Positions 1 to 8,110 of a stretch of DNA of 64,000 bases are shown piece by piece. The translations under genes and the position numbers were made by a program. Source of the stretch: Streptomyces humidus (GTDB lineage Bacteria; Actinomycetota; Actinomycetes; Streptomycetales; Streptomycetaceae); the NCBI RefSeq assembly GCF_014649655.1, contig NZ_BMTL01000005.1:286976-350975 (forward strand). Direction: 5' to 3'. The notes under the pieces were generated by a model that was given only the letters and a program-made list of their open reading frames with translations, ran no database searches and had not been told where the DNA came from. Every line of letters starts with the position of its first letter. Position 1 is the first letter of the stretch.

Positions 1-612
1 AACATCTACCGCTACACCAACGACGACGCCAGTCCCTGGGTGCAGGTCCCGGGGGCGCTGACGGACATCGGAGCCGCCGCGGACGGCACCGTCTGGGGCG
101 TCAACTCCGCCGGCAACATCTACCGCTACACCGGCGACCGGGAAAGCGGCCACTGGAAGCAGATCAGCGGTGCGCTCGTTCGGATCTCGGCCGGGTCGAG
201 GACGAACGTGTGGGGTGTGAACTCGGCCGGGAACATCTACCGCTACACCAACGACGACGCCAGTCCCTGGGTGCAGGTCCCGGGGGCGCTGACGGACATC
301 GGAGCCGCCGCGGACGGCACCGTCTGGGGCGTCAACTCCGCCGGCAACATCTACCGCTACACCGGCGACCAGGAAAGCGACCACTGGAAGCAGATCAGCG
401 GCGGACTCAAGGCGATCTCAGCAGGCTCCCGCACCGTGGTCTGGGGGGCGAACGCCGGCGGAAACATCTACCACTACACCAACAACGACGCCAGTCCCTG
501 GCTGCAGATCCCCGGCGCACTCACCGACGTCGGAGCAGGAGTGGACGGCACCGTCTGGGGCGTGAACTCCGCCGGGAACATCTACCGCTACACCGGTGAT
601 CTGCCGGGCTGA
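1..612 (+). CDS. Tectonin-repeat beta-propeller protein, C-terminal part
   Basis: The frame is open from base 1 and stops at 610-612, so only the last 203 residues are present. The protein is a string of roughly 38-residue units built on VWGVNSAGNIYRYT followed by W-x-QI/V-x-GAL, the pattern of tectonin (TECPR) beta-propeller blades. Units alternate between a YTNDDASPW type and a YTGDxES-HWKQ type. Such proteins are usually secreted or surface lectin-like binders, but the N-terminus that would show a signal peptide lies outside the window. A strong hairpin follows the stop. The family call is firm; the ligand is unknown. Confidence 0.8.
   Translation, partial: NIYRYTNDDASPWVQVPGALTDIGAAADGTVWGVNSAGNIYRYTGDRESGHWKQISGALVRISAGSRTNVWGVNSAGNIYRYTNDDASPWVQVPGALTDIGAAADGTVWGVNSAGNIYRYTGDQESDHWKQISGGLKAISAGSRTVVWGANAGGNIYHYTNNDASPWLQIPGALTDVGAGVDGTVWGVNSAGNIYRYTGDLPG
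1..612 (+). repeat. 231-bp tandem repeat inside the tectonin gene
   Basis: Copies begin at 1, 232 and 463 (AACATCTACC), a period of exactly 77 codons that covers two blades. The first about 140 bases of copies 1 and 2 are identical, and they then differ at only a few positions. This points to recent unequal crossing-over or gene conversion. Copy 3 is more diverged. Confidence 0.9.
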
Positions 613-647
613 CCCCCAACCACTCGGCATCCCGCCGCCGGAAGTCA

Positions 648-681
648 GGCCGGTCACGCCCCCCCCGGGGCGTGACCGGCC
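648..681. terminator. Hairpin after the tectonin gene
   Basis: A perfect 15-bp stem (648-662 with 667-681) and a 4-base C loop lie 36 bases after the stop codon. There is no T tract, as is usual in Streptomyces. Confidence 0.75.
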
Positions 682-892
682 CCGGCACGAACAGCAACCG
701 GCGAGGCGACGTCCCGGTCAGACGATAGAGGCGCGTCACGGGCTGACGGCATGGCGCGTAGTGCTCGGGCGCGCCTGCGGCCACGCCCGGAGCGTGGCCC
801 GTCAGAAGGATCCCTGCCCCGGGACCGGTGAACTCGTACGGTCTCCTACGGCGAGGTGTCGCGTGACTCCGGACGGGAATGAGCTCTCGTCA

Positions 893-952
893 GTGTGCCA
901 ACAGCCCGCAGGGGCGGGGGGCCTGGTGTGCCAACAGCCCTCAGGGGCAGGG
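893..952 (+). repeat. Two direct copies of a 27-bp GC-rich motif
   Basis: GTGTGCCAACAGCCC followed by G/T CAGGGGC G/A GGG occurs at 893-919 and 926-952 with a 33-bp period, immediately upstream of the short-chain dehydrogenase. A third GTGTGC starts at about 955. It resembles scattered Streptomyces intergenic repeats, and its function is not evident. Confidence 0.7.
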
Positions 953-963
953 GAGTGTGCTTT

Positions 964-1752
964 GTGACGACTGCGGAGGAGAGGCCGCTGCGCCACGCCG
1001 CCAGGCCGGTCGCGTTGGTGACCGGCGTCGGCAGGTCCATCGGGATCGGTGCGGGGATCGCTCGCCGACTCGCCGAGGCGGGCTGGAACATCGCCTTCAC
1101 CTACTGGACGCCGTACGACGCGCGCATGGCTTGGGGCGTCGAGGCCGACGCCGCAACCACCATCGCCAGGACGCTGGCGGAGCAGGGTGCCACCACGATG
1201 GCGGTCGAGGCGGACCTCGCCGATCCCGAGGTCCCGGGGCGGGTCTTCGACCAGGCCCAGGACCGTCTCGGCAACATCACCGCGTTGGTGATGTGCCACT
1301 GCGAGTCGGTGGACTCGGGCCTGCTCGACACCACTCCGGAGAGCTTCGACCGCCACTTCGCGGTCAATGCGCGTGCCTCCTGGCTGCTGATCCGTGAATT
1401 CGGCCGCCGCTTCCGGGGATCTCCAGGGACCGGACGTGTCATCGCCCTCACCAGCGACCACACCGTCGGCAACCTGCCCTACGGGGCGAGCAAGGGCGCA
1501 CTCGACCGCATCACCTTGGCCGCTGCCCACGAACTCGCCCACCTCGGGATCACCGCCAACGTGATCAACCCGGGCCCCGTCGACACCGGCTGGATGTCTG
1601 ACGACATGCGCGATCACCTGCTGCGCCGGACACCGCTGGGGCGTCTTGGCAGCCCGCAGGACACCGCTCACCTCGTGGAGTTCCTGTGCTCTCCGCAGGG
1701 CCAGTGGATCAACGGCCAACTGCTGAAGAGCAACGGGGGTTTCGCCGGCTGA
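964..1752 (+). CDS. Short-chain dehydrogenase/reductase (SDR)
   Basis: This is a classical-sized SDR of 262 residues. The cofactor site appears as GVGRSIGIGAGIA near the N-terminus, which resembles the divergent FabG/FabL-like form rather than TGxxxGIG. The catalytic tetrad is present as an Asn in FAVNARA, Ser in LTSDH and YGASK, and INPGPVDTGW follows. It should be an NAD(P)-dependent oxidoreductase of unknown substrate. The GTG start at 964 was chosen because upstream in-frame sequence is the repeat tract. It stands alone, with no partner gene close by. Confidence 0.8.
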   Translation: MTTAEERPLRHAARPVALVTGVGRSIGIGAGIARRLAEAGWNIAFTYWTPYDARMAWGVEADAATTIARTLAEQGATTMAVEADLADPEVPGRVFDQAQDRLGNITALVMCHCESVDSGLLDTTPESFDRHFAVNARASWLLIREFGRRFRGSPGTGRVIALTSDHTVGNLPYGASKGALDRITLAAAHELAHLGITANVINPGPVDTGWMSDDMRDHLLRRTPLGRLGSPQDTAHLVEFLCSPQGQWINGQLLKSNGGFAG

Positions 1753-1875
1753 CGGTTCGCAGGATGGGCGCGCTGTGCTCCTGCCGCTGGGCGATCACGG
1801 ATTCGGCGCCGAGTTCGGCTGGGCCGGTGACCGGTTCGCGCTTCCTGGAGGCTGAACCTCTCCGCATCGGGCCTT

Positions 1876-1915
1876 GTCGACCACGTGGCGGGCGTGTCGA
1901 CCACGTGGCGGGCGT
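1876..1915. repeat. Tandem duplication of a 20-bp unit
   Basis: The unit GTCGACCACGTGGCGGGCGT is repeated head to tail at 1876-1895 and 1896-1915, and each copy holds a CACGTG palindrome. It sits in the short convergent gap between the SDR and the membrane protein gene. No role is evident. Confidence 0.7.
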
Positions 1916-1962
1916 GGCGGACGTGGCGAACCGGAGGTGTGTCCCCCCGGTGCACCGTGGTC

Positions 1963-2835
1963 TCACAACAGCGCCACTCCCACCACGGCCGCCGTCGCGA
2001 GCACGACGATCATCAAGACGTGGAGCGCGAGGTCCCACGTCGACGAACGGTGTTCGGCGACGCGATCGAGCGTGAACTCAACTGGATTGTGGGATGTGTG
2101 ATGGACCGTCACCTCGCGCCCGTATGCGGTGGCGGGGTCTGCGAGGTGCGATGTGCAGTGGGCTGTGACGGCAGTGCCCTCGCGTGTGGCGAACGACACG
2201 ACGGGGGTGATGGTGGTCGAGGTGTGGCTGTCGTCCTGGTCGACGGTGATGTCCTGCAGGACGGCGATGATCCGTCCTCGTGTGGTGTCCATTGCCGCCA
2301 ACGTGCTGAGGCGGGGGGTGCGTTCGCGTACCGCTCCGGGGAGGTACGCGATTCCGAGGAGCGCCCACGGTCCGCAGAAACCGATCAGCGCCCACGGCCA
2401 TCCCTGACGGACCGAGACGAGGATCACCAGTGCGGCATAGGCGAGGAAGACCGCGGCATTGGGCAGACCCGTTCCGCGATCGGGTTGTGCGGCGGTGTCG
2501 GAGAACCGGTAGGCGTGCGGTCTGTCCCGCGGGTGACTGACCTCGATCTCCCGGCCTTTCCACGCCGACGTGATCATCTCACCGCGTTCCCCGTCGTTCG
2601 TCACAGTGACTTCCTGTCCCGACACCGGGTCGCGGTAGGAGACGACCACCGATATCCCGCCCTTCCGGGATCCGCCGTGCCGTGGCTCCCGGACGCGCTC
2701 GATCCGTCCCGTCAGCCGGACCGTGCGCTGCGCCTCGGTCATACCGGCCAGTGACCTGCCGTACCCCACCAGCGCCACGCCGCCCCATGCCGCGCACCAC
2801 AGCAGTACGAAGCCGTCCCACCCGTCCCACGTCAC
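1963..2835 (-). CDS. Membrane protein with two DUF3592-like modules
   Basis: The protein has 290 residues. A first transmembrane segment lies at about 8-26, then an extracytoplasmic module (GRIERV...VVVSYRDPVSGQEVTV), then hydrophobic segments near 130-175. A second, similar module follows (GRIIAVLQDI...VVSFATREGTAVTA), and a final transmembrane segment sits at the C-terminus. The internal duplication resembles DUF3592-type bacterial membrane proteins of unknown function. The GTG start at 2835 follows GGAG and a short GCAG repeat tract. It lies 38 bases downstream of the next gene on the same strand, so the two are probably one operon. Confidence 0.65.
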   Translation of the reverse strand: MTWDGWDGFVLLWCAAWGGVALVGYGRSLAGMTEAQRTVRLTGRIERVREPRHGGSRKGGISVVVSYRDPVSGQEVTVTNDGERGEMITSAWKGREIEVSHPRDRPHAYRFSDTAAQPDRGTGLPNAAVFLAYAALVILVSVRQGWPWALIGFCGPWALLGIAYLPGAVRERTPRLSTLAAMDTTRGRIIAVLQDITVDQDDSHTSTTITPVVSFATREGTAVTAHCTSHLADPATAYGREVTVHHTSHNPVEFTLDRVAEHRSSTWDLALHVLMIVVLATAAVVGVALL

Positions 2836-2842
2836 GCGTTCT

Positions 2843-2863
2843 CCTGCCTGCCTGCCTGCCTGC
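2843..2863. repeat. CCTG tetranucleotide run
   Basis: Five copies of CCTG sit just upstream of the ribosome binding site of the 1963-2835 gene. A slippage-prone tract at this place could alter leader length, but nothing else supports phase variation. Confidence 0.5.
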
Positions 2864-2873
2864 TTCGTGCCGG

Positions 2874-3950
2874 TCAACTGCTGCTGCGACGGGTCACTTT
2901 GCCCTGTCCGTCCGCCTCCAGTGTTCCTGTGCCCGCGGCGCCGGTCACCACGATCCTGAGCGTGACGGAGCCGGTGAGGCCGTCCGCGGTCAGCTGCCAA
3001 CTGTGTGGGGAGCCGACGCCGAGGGTGGTCGTGGCCTCTTCGACCAGCGGCTGGACGCGGTCGAACGGCAGTGAACGCGGGTCGAACCCGGTGCTGCGCA
3101 CACCGGTGGGGGAGAAGACGACTGTGAGCATGCGGTCCTGGACGACCACGCTGAGCGCCTGGCGCCTGTGGCCTCGCGTCAGCGACTCGACGGAGGAGCG
3201 AAGTTCGTTCTGCCCCAGCATCGACCGGCCTGGCCCGAGAGTGATCGTGCCCGTCGCCGACGTCACGGTCGTCGTGGACGAGGAGGAGGAGACGGACGGT
3301 CGTGGTGCGGCGCGGCTCGCGTCGGCGCCGAACAGGTCGGCCCGGTACGGCACCAGGACGGCGGCCGTGCCGAGCAGCAGGCCGAGCAGCGTGAGGAGGC
3401 CGCCGGCCCAGCCCTGCACGGGATCGCTCCTCATCACCGGACCGGGCGCCGAGTCCAGGCGTGCGCCGGCCGCCCGTTGCTCCCACTCGGGCGTCGGCCG
3501 CCTCACGATCCGGGCCTTCCACGGCCGGTCCGGCGGATACTCGACCACGACGATGCCGCGCGGCCGGTAGTCGGCGAGCTCGACGAGATTGACGTCCTGT
3601 CTGACCTCGACCCGGTACGCGGGCGAGTCGTCCGGTGCGACGGTCAGGTCGAACTGCACCGGCACGTCACTGGACTCGCCCCCCACGGCTTCCAGACTCT
3701 CGATCATCGCGAGAGCCGTGCGGGGCGCGACGGCCGCCTCACGCGCGCGTCGCGGCAGCGTGGCGAGGAAGAAGGCCAGGGCGTAGACCGCGGCTATGAG
3801 CAGCCCCATGACGATCAGTGACGTCTTCTCGATGACGCACCCGCTGACGAAGGCGGTCACTGATGCCCCGATCACGCCGCCCGTCACGAGGCCGCGCGCG
3901 AGGTCGGCGGGCGTGTCGTGTGTGGGCGGCGAGCCCGTGGTGATCGTCAT
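2874..3950 (-). CDS. Hypothetical membrane-anchored protein
   Basis: The protein has 358 residues. Two hydrophobic helices lie near 20-70 (GGVIGASVTAFVSGCVI and LIVMGLLIAAVYALAFFLA), followed by a soluble beta-rich domain. A third helix near 190-210 (GGLLTLLGLLLGTAAVLV) is followed by a Ser/Thr-rich linker (SSSSSTTTVTS) and an extracytoplasmic domain of about 120 residues. No known catalytic motif is visible. The ATG at 3950 is the first good start. It is upstream of, and likely co-transcribed with, the DUF3592-like gene, so both may work in the envelope. Confidence 0.65.
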   Translation of the reverse strand: MTITTGSPPTHDTPADLARGLVTGGVIGASVTAFVSGCVIEKTSLIVMGLLIAAVYALAFFLATLPRRAREAAVAPRTALAMIESLEAVGGESSDVPVQFDLTVAPDDSPAYRVEVRQDVNLVELADYRPRGIVVVEYPPDRPWKARIVRRPTPEWEQRAAGARLDSAPGPVMRSDPVQGWAGGLLTLLGLLLGTAAVLVPYRADLFGADASRAAPRPSVSSSSSTTTVTSATGTITLGPGRSMLGQNELRSSVESLTRGHRRQALSVVVQDRMLTVVFSPTGVRSTGFDPRSLPFDRVQPLVEEATTTLGVGSPHSWQLTADGLTGSVTLRIVVTGAAGTGTLEADGQGKVTRRSSS

Positions 3951-4583
3951 GTCGCTGATTGTGCCCGTCGCGGGCAACCGCCGACAGGCCTGTGGACAAC
4001 CGGACGCCTGTCGACGGCGGCGGTGACAGGCCCGGCGAGTCCCGGCGCGACCTGCCGTGCCATCCAAAGAGGGACGCCCACGGAGCGTGCCCGGGCCGCC
4101 AAGGCGGCCACCTCGCACCGGTCCTGGTGCCGCCGACCCCCGTGCGGTACGAGAGCCCGGACCCGCTGTATGCCGTCATGGCGTACGTCTTCGCCGCCGC
4201 GTTCGGGCTCGGCGACAGCACAGGCCTGGCGCGGTTCCCGGGGCAGCGCCGCCCGGTGCGTCAGCGGCGGCGCTCCGGATCACCGGCGAGGCGGCACGCG
4301 CGCGGGTGCCGTTCGGTGGCTTCCCCCGGGGTGAGCCGGTCGCCGTCGACGACGACCGGGACCGTCCCTGACTCGGCAACCTGAGCAGGGCGGGCGAGAA
4401 CAACGAGCCCGGCGGCGGGAACGGCCCGGGCGCGGACAGCGGCGACGGCGGGGACTCCGGCGACGGCGATGGCGGGGCGGTGGTGGTGACGGAGGCGGTG
4501 ACTGGGCCTGTTGTGGACGTCCCGAGTCCGCCCGGCGGCCCTCCGGACGACGACAAGAACGGTCGGACCGCTAGCATCTGCGC
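3951..4583. other. Intergenic region without a supported gene
   Basis: About 630 bases separate divergent genes. Only short arginine-rich frames are present. Between 4390 and 4560 one frame reads as a Gly/Asp-rich low-complexity tail (GGGNGPGADSGDGGDSGDGD) that could be the worn end of a lost gene. I see no promoter I would defend. Confidence 0.5.
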
Positions 4584-5573
4584 ATGCCTTTACGTCGCAG
4601 TCATGACAACTTGGCCGCTCTGCCGCGCGATCCCCGGGCCGACCGGTATCCGATGCCGACCGTGCCGTACGGCTGGTACGCGGTGCTGCGCAGCCGTGAA
4701 CTGCGGCCGGGCAAAGTGGTCAGCCTGCACTACTTCGGGCGGGCGCTCATCGCCTTCCGGGGAGCCGACGGCCGGGCCGCCGTGCGGGACGCGCACTGCC
4801 CGCACTACGGCGCGCATCTCGGCGCCGGTGGGAAGGTCGTGGACGGCACGGTGGAATGTCCCTTCCACGGGTGGCGGTTCGGTGCCGACGGCCGGTGCGT
4901 GGAGGCCCCGTTCGCGGTGCACACTCCCAAGGTCTCCCTGGGCGGATTCCCCGTCCGCGAGCACAGTGGGCTCGTCCTGGTGTACGTCGGGCCGGGCGAG
5001 CCGTCGTGGGAGGTGCCGGAGATCCCCGAGACGGGAGCGAAGGAGTTCGCCGCGCCCGTCGACGACACCTGCCGGGCACGCGTCCATATCCAGGAGATGC
5101 GCGAGAACATCGTCGACGAGTCCCACTTCCACTTCATCCACGGCCAGAGCCAACCCCCTGTCCAGGAATGGCGGGCGGACGGTCCGTTCGCCGAGGCCCG
5201 CGGCCGGATCTCCCGCCGCGTCCTCGGCCGGGACATCGACAACACCTTCGACGCGTTCATGTACGGGCCCGGCGTCATGGTGGTCCGTACCCACGGCCCC
5301 GTTCTGTCGGTGACCGCCGTCGCCCTGAGTACGCCCGTCGACGACCGCACCAGCGAACTGCGGATGCTGTACTACATCCGCAAACCGGCCCGGCTGCCGT
5401 TCCTGACGCCCCTGGCCAAACTCGTCTTCCGCATGGAGGCATTGGGCGAGGTGCGCGAGGAGGTCGGAATCTGGGACCACAAGGTCCACCAGCCGCGGCC
5501 CGTCCTGCTTCCCCACGAGAAGGGCATCAAGGCGCTGCGCCGCTGGTACGCGCAGTTCTATCCGGCCGAGTGA
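4584..5573 (+). CDS. Rieske [2Fe-2S] non-heme iron oxygenase
   Basis: The protein has 329 residues. The Rieske cluster motif CPHYGAHLG then CPFHGW (C-x-H...C-x2-H) lies at about residues 73-96. The mononuclear iron site follows as ENIVDESHFHFIHG with two His and an Asp. The architecture and length resemble the KshA and cholesterol-7-desaturase (DAF-36/Neverland) group, which hydroxylate or desaturate steroids and similar hydrophobic rings. No reductase or ferredoxin gene is adjacent, so electrons must come from elsewhere. The substrate is not predictable. Confidence 0.8.
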   Translation: MPLRRSHDNLAALPRDPRADRYPMPTVPYGWYAVLRSRELRPGKVVSLHYFGRALIAFRGADGRAAVRDAHCPHYGAHLGAGGKVVDGTVECPFHGWRFGADGRCVEAPFAVHTPKVSLGGFPVREHSGLVLVYVGPGEPSWEVPEIPETGAKEFAAPVDDTCRARVHIQEMRENIVDESHFHFIHGQSQPPVQEWRADGPFAEARGRISRRVLGRDIDNTFDAFMYGPGVMVVRTHGPVLSVTAVALSTPVDDRTSELRMLYYIRKPARLPFLTPLAKLVFRMEALGEVREEVGIWDHKVHQPRPVLLPHEKGIKALRRWYAQFYPAE

Positions 5574-5575
5574 CG

Positions 5576-5591
5576 GATCGCTCGAGCGATC
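5576..5591. other. 16-bp perfect palindrome after the Rieske gene
   Basis: GATCGCTCGAGCGATC is self-complementary and begins two bases after the stop codon. With no loop it is a poor terminator and could equally be a protein site. The remaining sequence to 5947 holds CACCGCC-type simple repeats but no gene. Confidence 0.4.
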
Positions 5592-5947
5592 GGCCAGGGG
5601 CGACACGCCCACTGCCGCTGTGCGGCCACCGCCTCCGGCACACCGCGCAGGTCGTGCTCCAGCGGCTGGTCGGGGCTGGTCGGCGTCCGTGTCCAGCAGC
5701 CACCGCTCGTGCCGGACACACACCCGCCGCCGCGCACCAGATACCGCACCGCCCGCACCGCCCGCACCGTCTGCCCGGTGCGCCCCGATGCCCGGAGCGC
5801 GTCTCTTTTCGGCCATACCCCTGTGGCGTCCCTGCACGGAAAGGTACTTCCGCACACGAGCATGCACCTGACATCTTGCATCCACCACTCGTTTCGTACG
5901 GTCCGGCCGGTGCCCTCAGCACGGCCGGGCCGTCTCCGGAGGACGCA

Positions 5948-7747
5948 TTGATACCCCACATATCCAGCCGACCCAGACGCACGCTGGTGCTGGCGGCCAC
6001 GCTCGGCGCCGCCCTCGCGTTCGGCGCTCCGGGAGCCCTCGCGGGCACGCTCCCCGTCGCCCCCTCCGCCGCGCCGGCCGCCAAGGCCCACGCTCCTGCC
6101 GCCGTGCCGGCTTCCCAGAGTGCGACCTGGGTGGCCGGCACGCGTGCCTACCTCGTGATCACCGCCCCCGGTGACAGTTCGGCGGTCCGCTCCGCGATCG
6201 CGGCCAACGGCGGCACCGTCTTCTCGAACTTCGACGCCATCGGCGTGATCGTCGCCCACTCGGCGTCCAGCGGCTTCGCCGCTGCCATGCGCGGCGTCTC
6301 CGGCGTGCAGAAGGTCGGCGCCACGCGTACCTCGGACGTTCCGGCCGACGCCTACAACCCGGCGCTCCCGGCCAATCCGGCCCAGGCCTCGACCCCGGCC
6401 GGAGAACCGGTCCGGGCCGACATGAGCCAGATCAAGGCCGACCAGGCCTGGGCGGTGAACCCGGGGTCCGCCTCCGTCACGGTCGGCATCCTGGACACCG
6501 GTGTGGACGACCAGCACCAGGACCTGGCGCCCAACTTCGACGCGGCCGACTCGGTCTCCTGCGCCTACGGCAAGCCCGACACCCGTGCCGGCGCCTGGCG
6601 GGACGTCGACACGCACGGCACCCACGTAGCGGGCACCGTCGCCGCGGCCAAGAACGGCAAGGGCGTCGTCGGCGTGGCACCCGGGGTGAAGATCGCCGCG
6701 GTCCGGGTCGCCGAGCCGGGCAACTCCTTCTTCTTCGCCGAGAACACCATCTGCGGCTTCGTCTGGGCCGGTGACCACGGCTTCAAGGTCACCAACAACA
6801 GCTATTACACGGACCCGTGGCAGTTCAACTGCCCGGACAACATCGACCAGGCCGCCATCATCGAGGGCGTCACGCGCGCCCAGGAGTACGCCGAGGGCAA
6901 GGGCTCCCTCCAGATCGCCGCCGCGGGCAACGAGAACTACGACCTCGCCCACAAGACGACCGACTCCGCGAGCCCGAACGACTCGACGCCGGTCACCCGC
7001 ACCATCACCAACGCCTGCATCGACATCCCGACCGAGCTGCCGGGCGTGGTCACGGTCGCGGCCAACGGCACGGGCGTCACCAAAGCCTCGTTCTCCAACT
7101 ACGGTCAGGGCGTCATCGACGTCGCGGCGCCGGGCAGCAACGTGTACTCCACCGTCCCCGGCGGCGGCTACGGCAGCAAGAGCGGCACCTCGATGGCCAC
7201 CCCGCACGTGGTCGGCGTGGCGGCACTCATCGCCAGCGCCAACCCGGGCATCACCCCGGCGCAGATCCGCGCCAAGCTGGCCGAGCAGGCCAACGACATC
7301 GCCTGCCCCTCGGACAGCCGCTGCACGGGCACGACGGCCGACAACTCGTTCTTCGGCGAAGGACAGGTCGACGCACTCAAGGCCGTCGGGACCACCCCGC
7401 CGCCCGGCAAGTACTTCGAGAACCTCGCGGACTTCGCCGTCAACGACAACGCGACCGTGGAGAGCCCGATCGCCGTGACCGGTGTGACCGGCAACGCCCC
7501 GGCCACCCTCAAGGTGGGTGTGGACATCAAGCACACCTACATCGGTGACCTGAAGGTCGATCTGGTGGCGCCGGACGGCACCGTCTACACGCTGCACAAC
7601 CACGCCGGCGGCAGCGCCGACAACATCGCCCAGACCTACACCGTGAACGCCTCCTCGGAGGTCGCGAACGGCACCTGGAAGCTGCGCGTCAACGACAACG
7701 CAGCATCCGACACAGGCAAGATCGACGCCTGGAGCCTGACCTTCTAG
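5948..7747 (+). CDS. Secreted subtilisin-family (S8) serine protease with C-terminal P domain
   Basis: The protein has 599 residues. It begins at a TTG because GGAGGA lies 5 bases upstream and the next residues form a signal peptide (RPRRTLVLAATLGAALAFG, Ala-rich cleavage region). An inhibitor-like propeptide covers about 60-140. The catalytic triad is Asp in VGILDTGVDD, His in DTHGTHVAG and Ser in SGTSMATPHV, with the oxyanion Asn in AAGNEN. A proprotein-convertase P domain (about 490-599, IGDLKVDLVAPDGT) closes the protein. It should act outside the cell. The open frame extends far upstream but is the shadow of the Rieske gene there. Confidence 0.92.
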   Translation: MIPHISSRPRRTLVLAATLGAALAFGAPGALAGTLPVAPSAAPAAKAHAPAAVPASQSATWVAGTRAYLVITAPGDSSAVRSAIAANGGTVFSNFDAIGVIVAHSASSGFAAAMRGVSGVQKVGATRTSDVPADAYNPALPANPAQASTPAGEPVRADMSQIKADQAWAVNPGSASVTVGILDTGVDDQHQDLAPNFDAADSVSCAYGKPDTRAGAWRDVDTHGTHVAGTVAAAKNGKGVVGVAPGVKIAAVRVAEPGNSFFFAENTICGFVWAGDHGFKVTNNSYYTDPWQFNCPDNIDQAAIIEGVTRAQEYAEGKGSLQIAAAGNENYDLAHKTTDSASPNDSTPVTRTITNACIDIPTELPGVVTVAANGTGVTKASFSNYGQGVIDVAAPGSNVYSTVPGGGYGSKSGTSMATPHVVGVAALIASANPGITPAQIRAKLAEQANDIACPSDSRCTGTTADNSFFGEGQVDALKAVGTTPPPGKYFENLADFAVNDNATVESPIAVTGVTGNAPATLKVGVDIKHTYIGDLKVDLVAPDGTVYTLHNHAGGSADNIAQTYTVNASSEVANGTWKLRVNDNAASDTGKIDAWSLTF

Positions 7748-7832
7748 CGCAGGGCCCGGCAACGCCCGCTCTCGGCTGTCCCGTACGACTCGCTTTCCAG
7801 GAGCGGGTCCGCCGGACCCCTGACGCGCCGCC

Positions 7833-8078
7833 GTGAACTGCGGCGACCAGCGGCTGACCTATGCGCAGCTCGACGCCTGGGCCAACCAGCTGGCTCGGCG
7901 GCTGCTGGAGCCGGGCGTCACCGCGCCGATCCTGGGCCCCCGCACGGCCGAGCAGCTCGAGAACGGGCTCGCGGCGCTGCGGGTCTCCTCCGACGGCGAC
8001 CGGCTCAAGGAGCTGGACGCGCTGTTCCCCGGCCCAAGGGGCCCGCCCCGGAGGCGCACGCCTGGTGAGGCCGGCTGA
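7833..8078 (+). pseudogene. Chimeric relic: NRPS adenylation start joined to aldo-keto reductase tail
   Basis: The 81-codon frame reads first as core A1 of an NRPS adenylation domain (LTYAQLDAWANQLARRLLEPG). It then reads without a break as the C-terminal end of an aldo-keto reductase (PILGPRTAEQLENGLAAL, then LKELDALFPG). Neither half could fold alone. The junction near 7920 looks like the scar of a deletion that fused two unrelated genes. Confidence 0.7.
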
Positions 8079-8110
8079 CGCCGACGGGACCGCTCCGTCG
8101 GCGTCAGCCG
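8072..8110. terminator. 16-bp perfect hairpin shared by convergent reading frames
   Basis: The arms 8072-8087 and 8095-8110 pair perfectly around a 7-base loop. The left arm includes the stop of the relic frame at 8076-8078, and the right arm includes the stop of the MFS gene at 8104-8106. It is probably a bidirectional terminator. Confidence 0.8.

Noticed and set aside
4856..5947. Very long upstream extension of the S8 protease frame
   Set aside because: It overlaps the Rieske gene in another frame, and the signal peptide with GGAGGA fixes the start at 5948.
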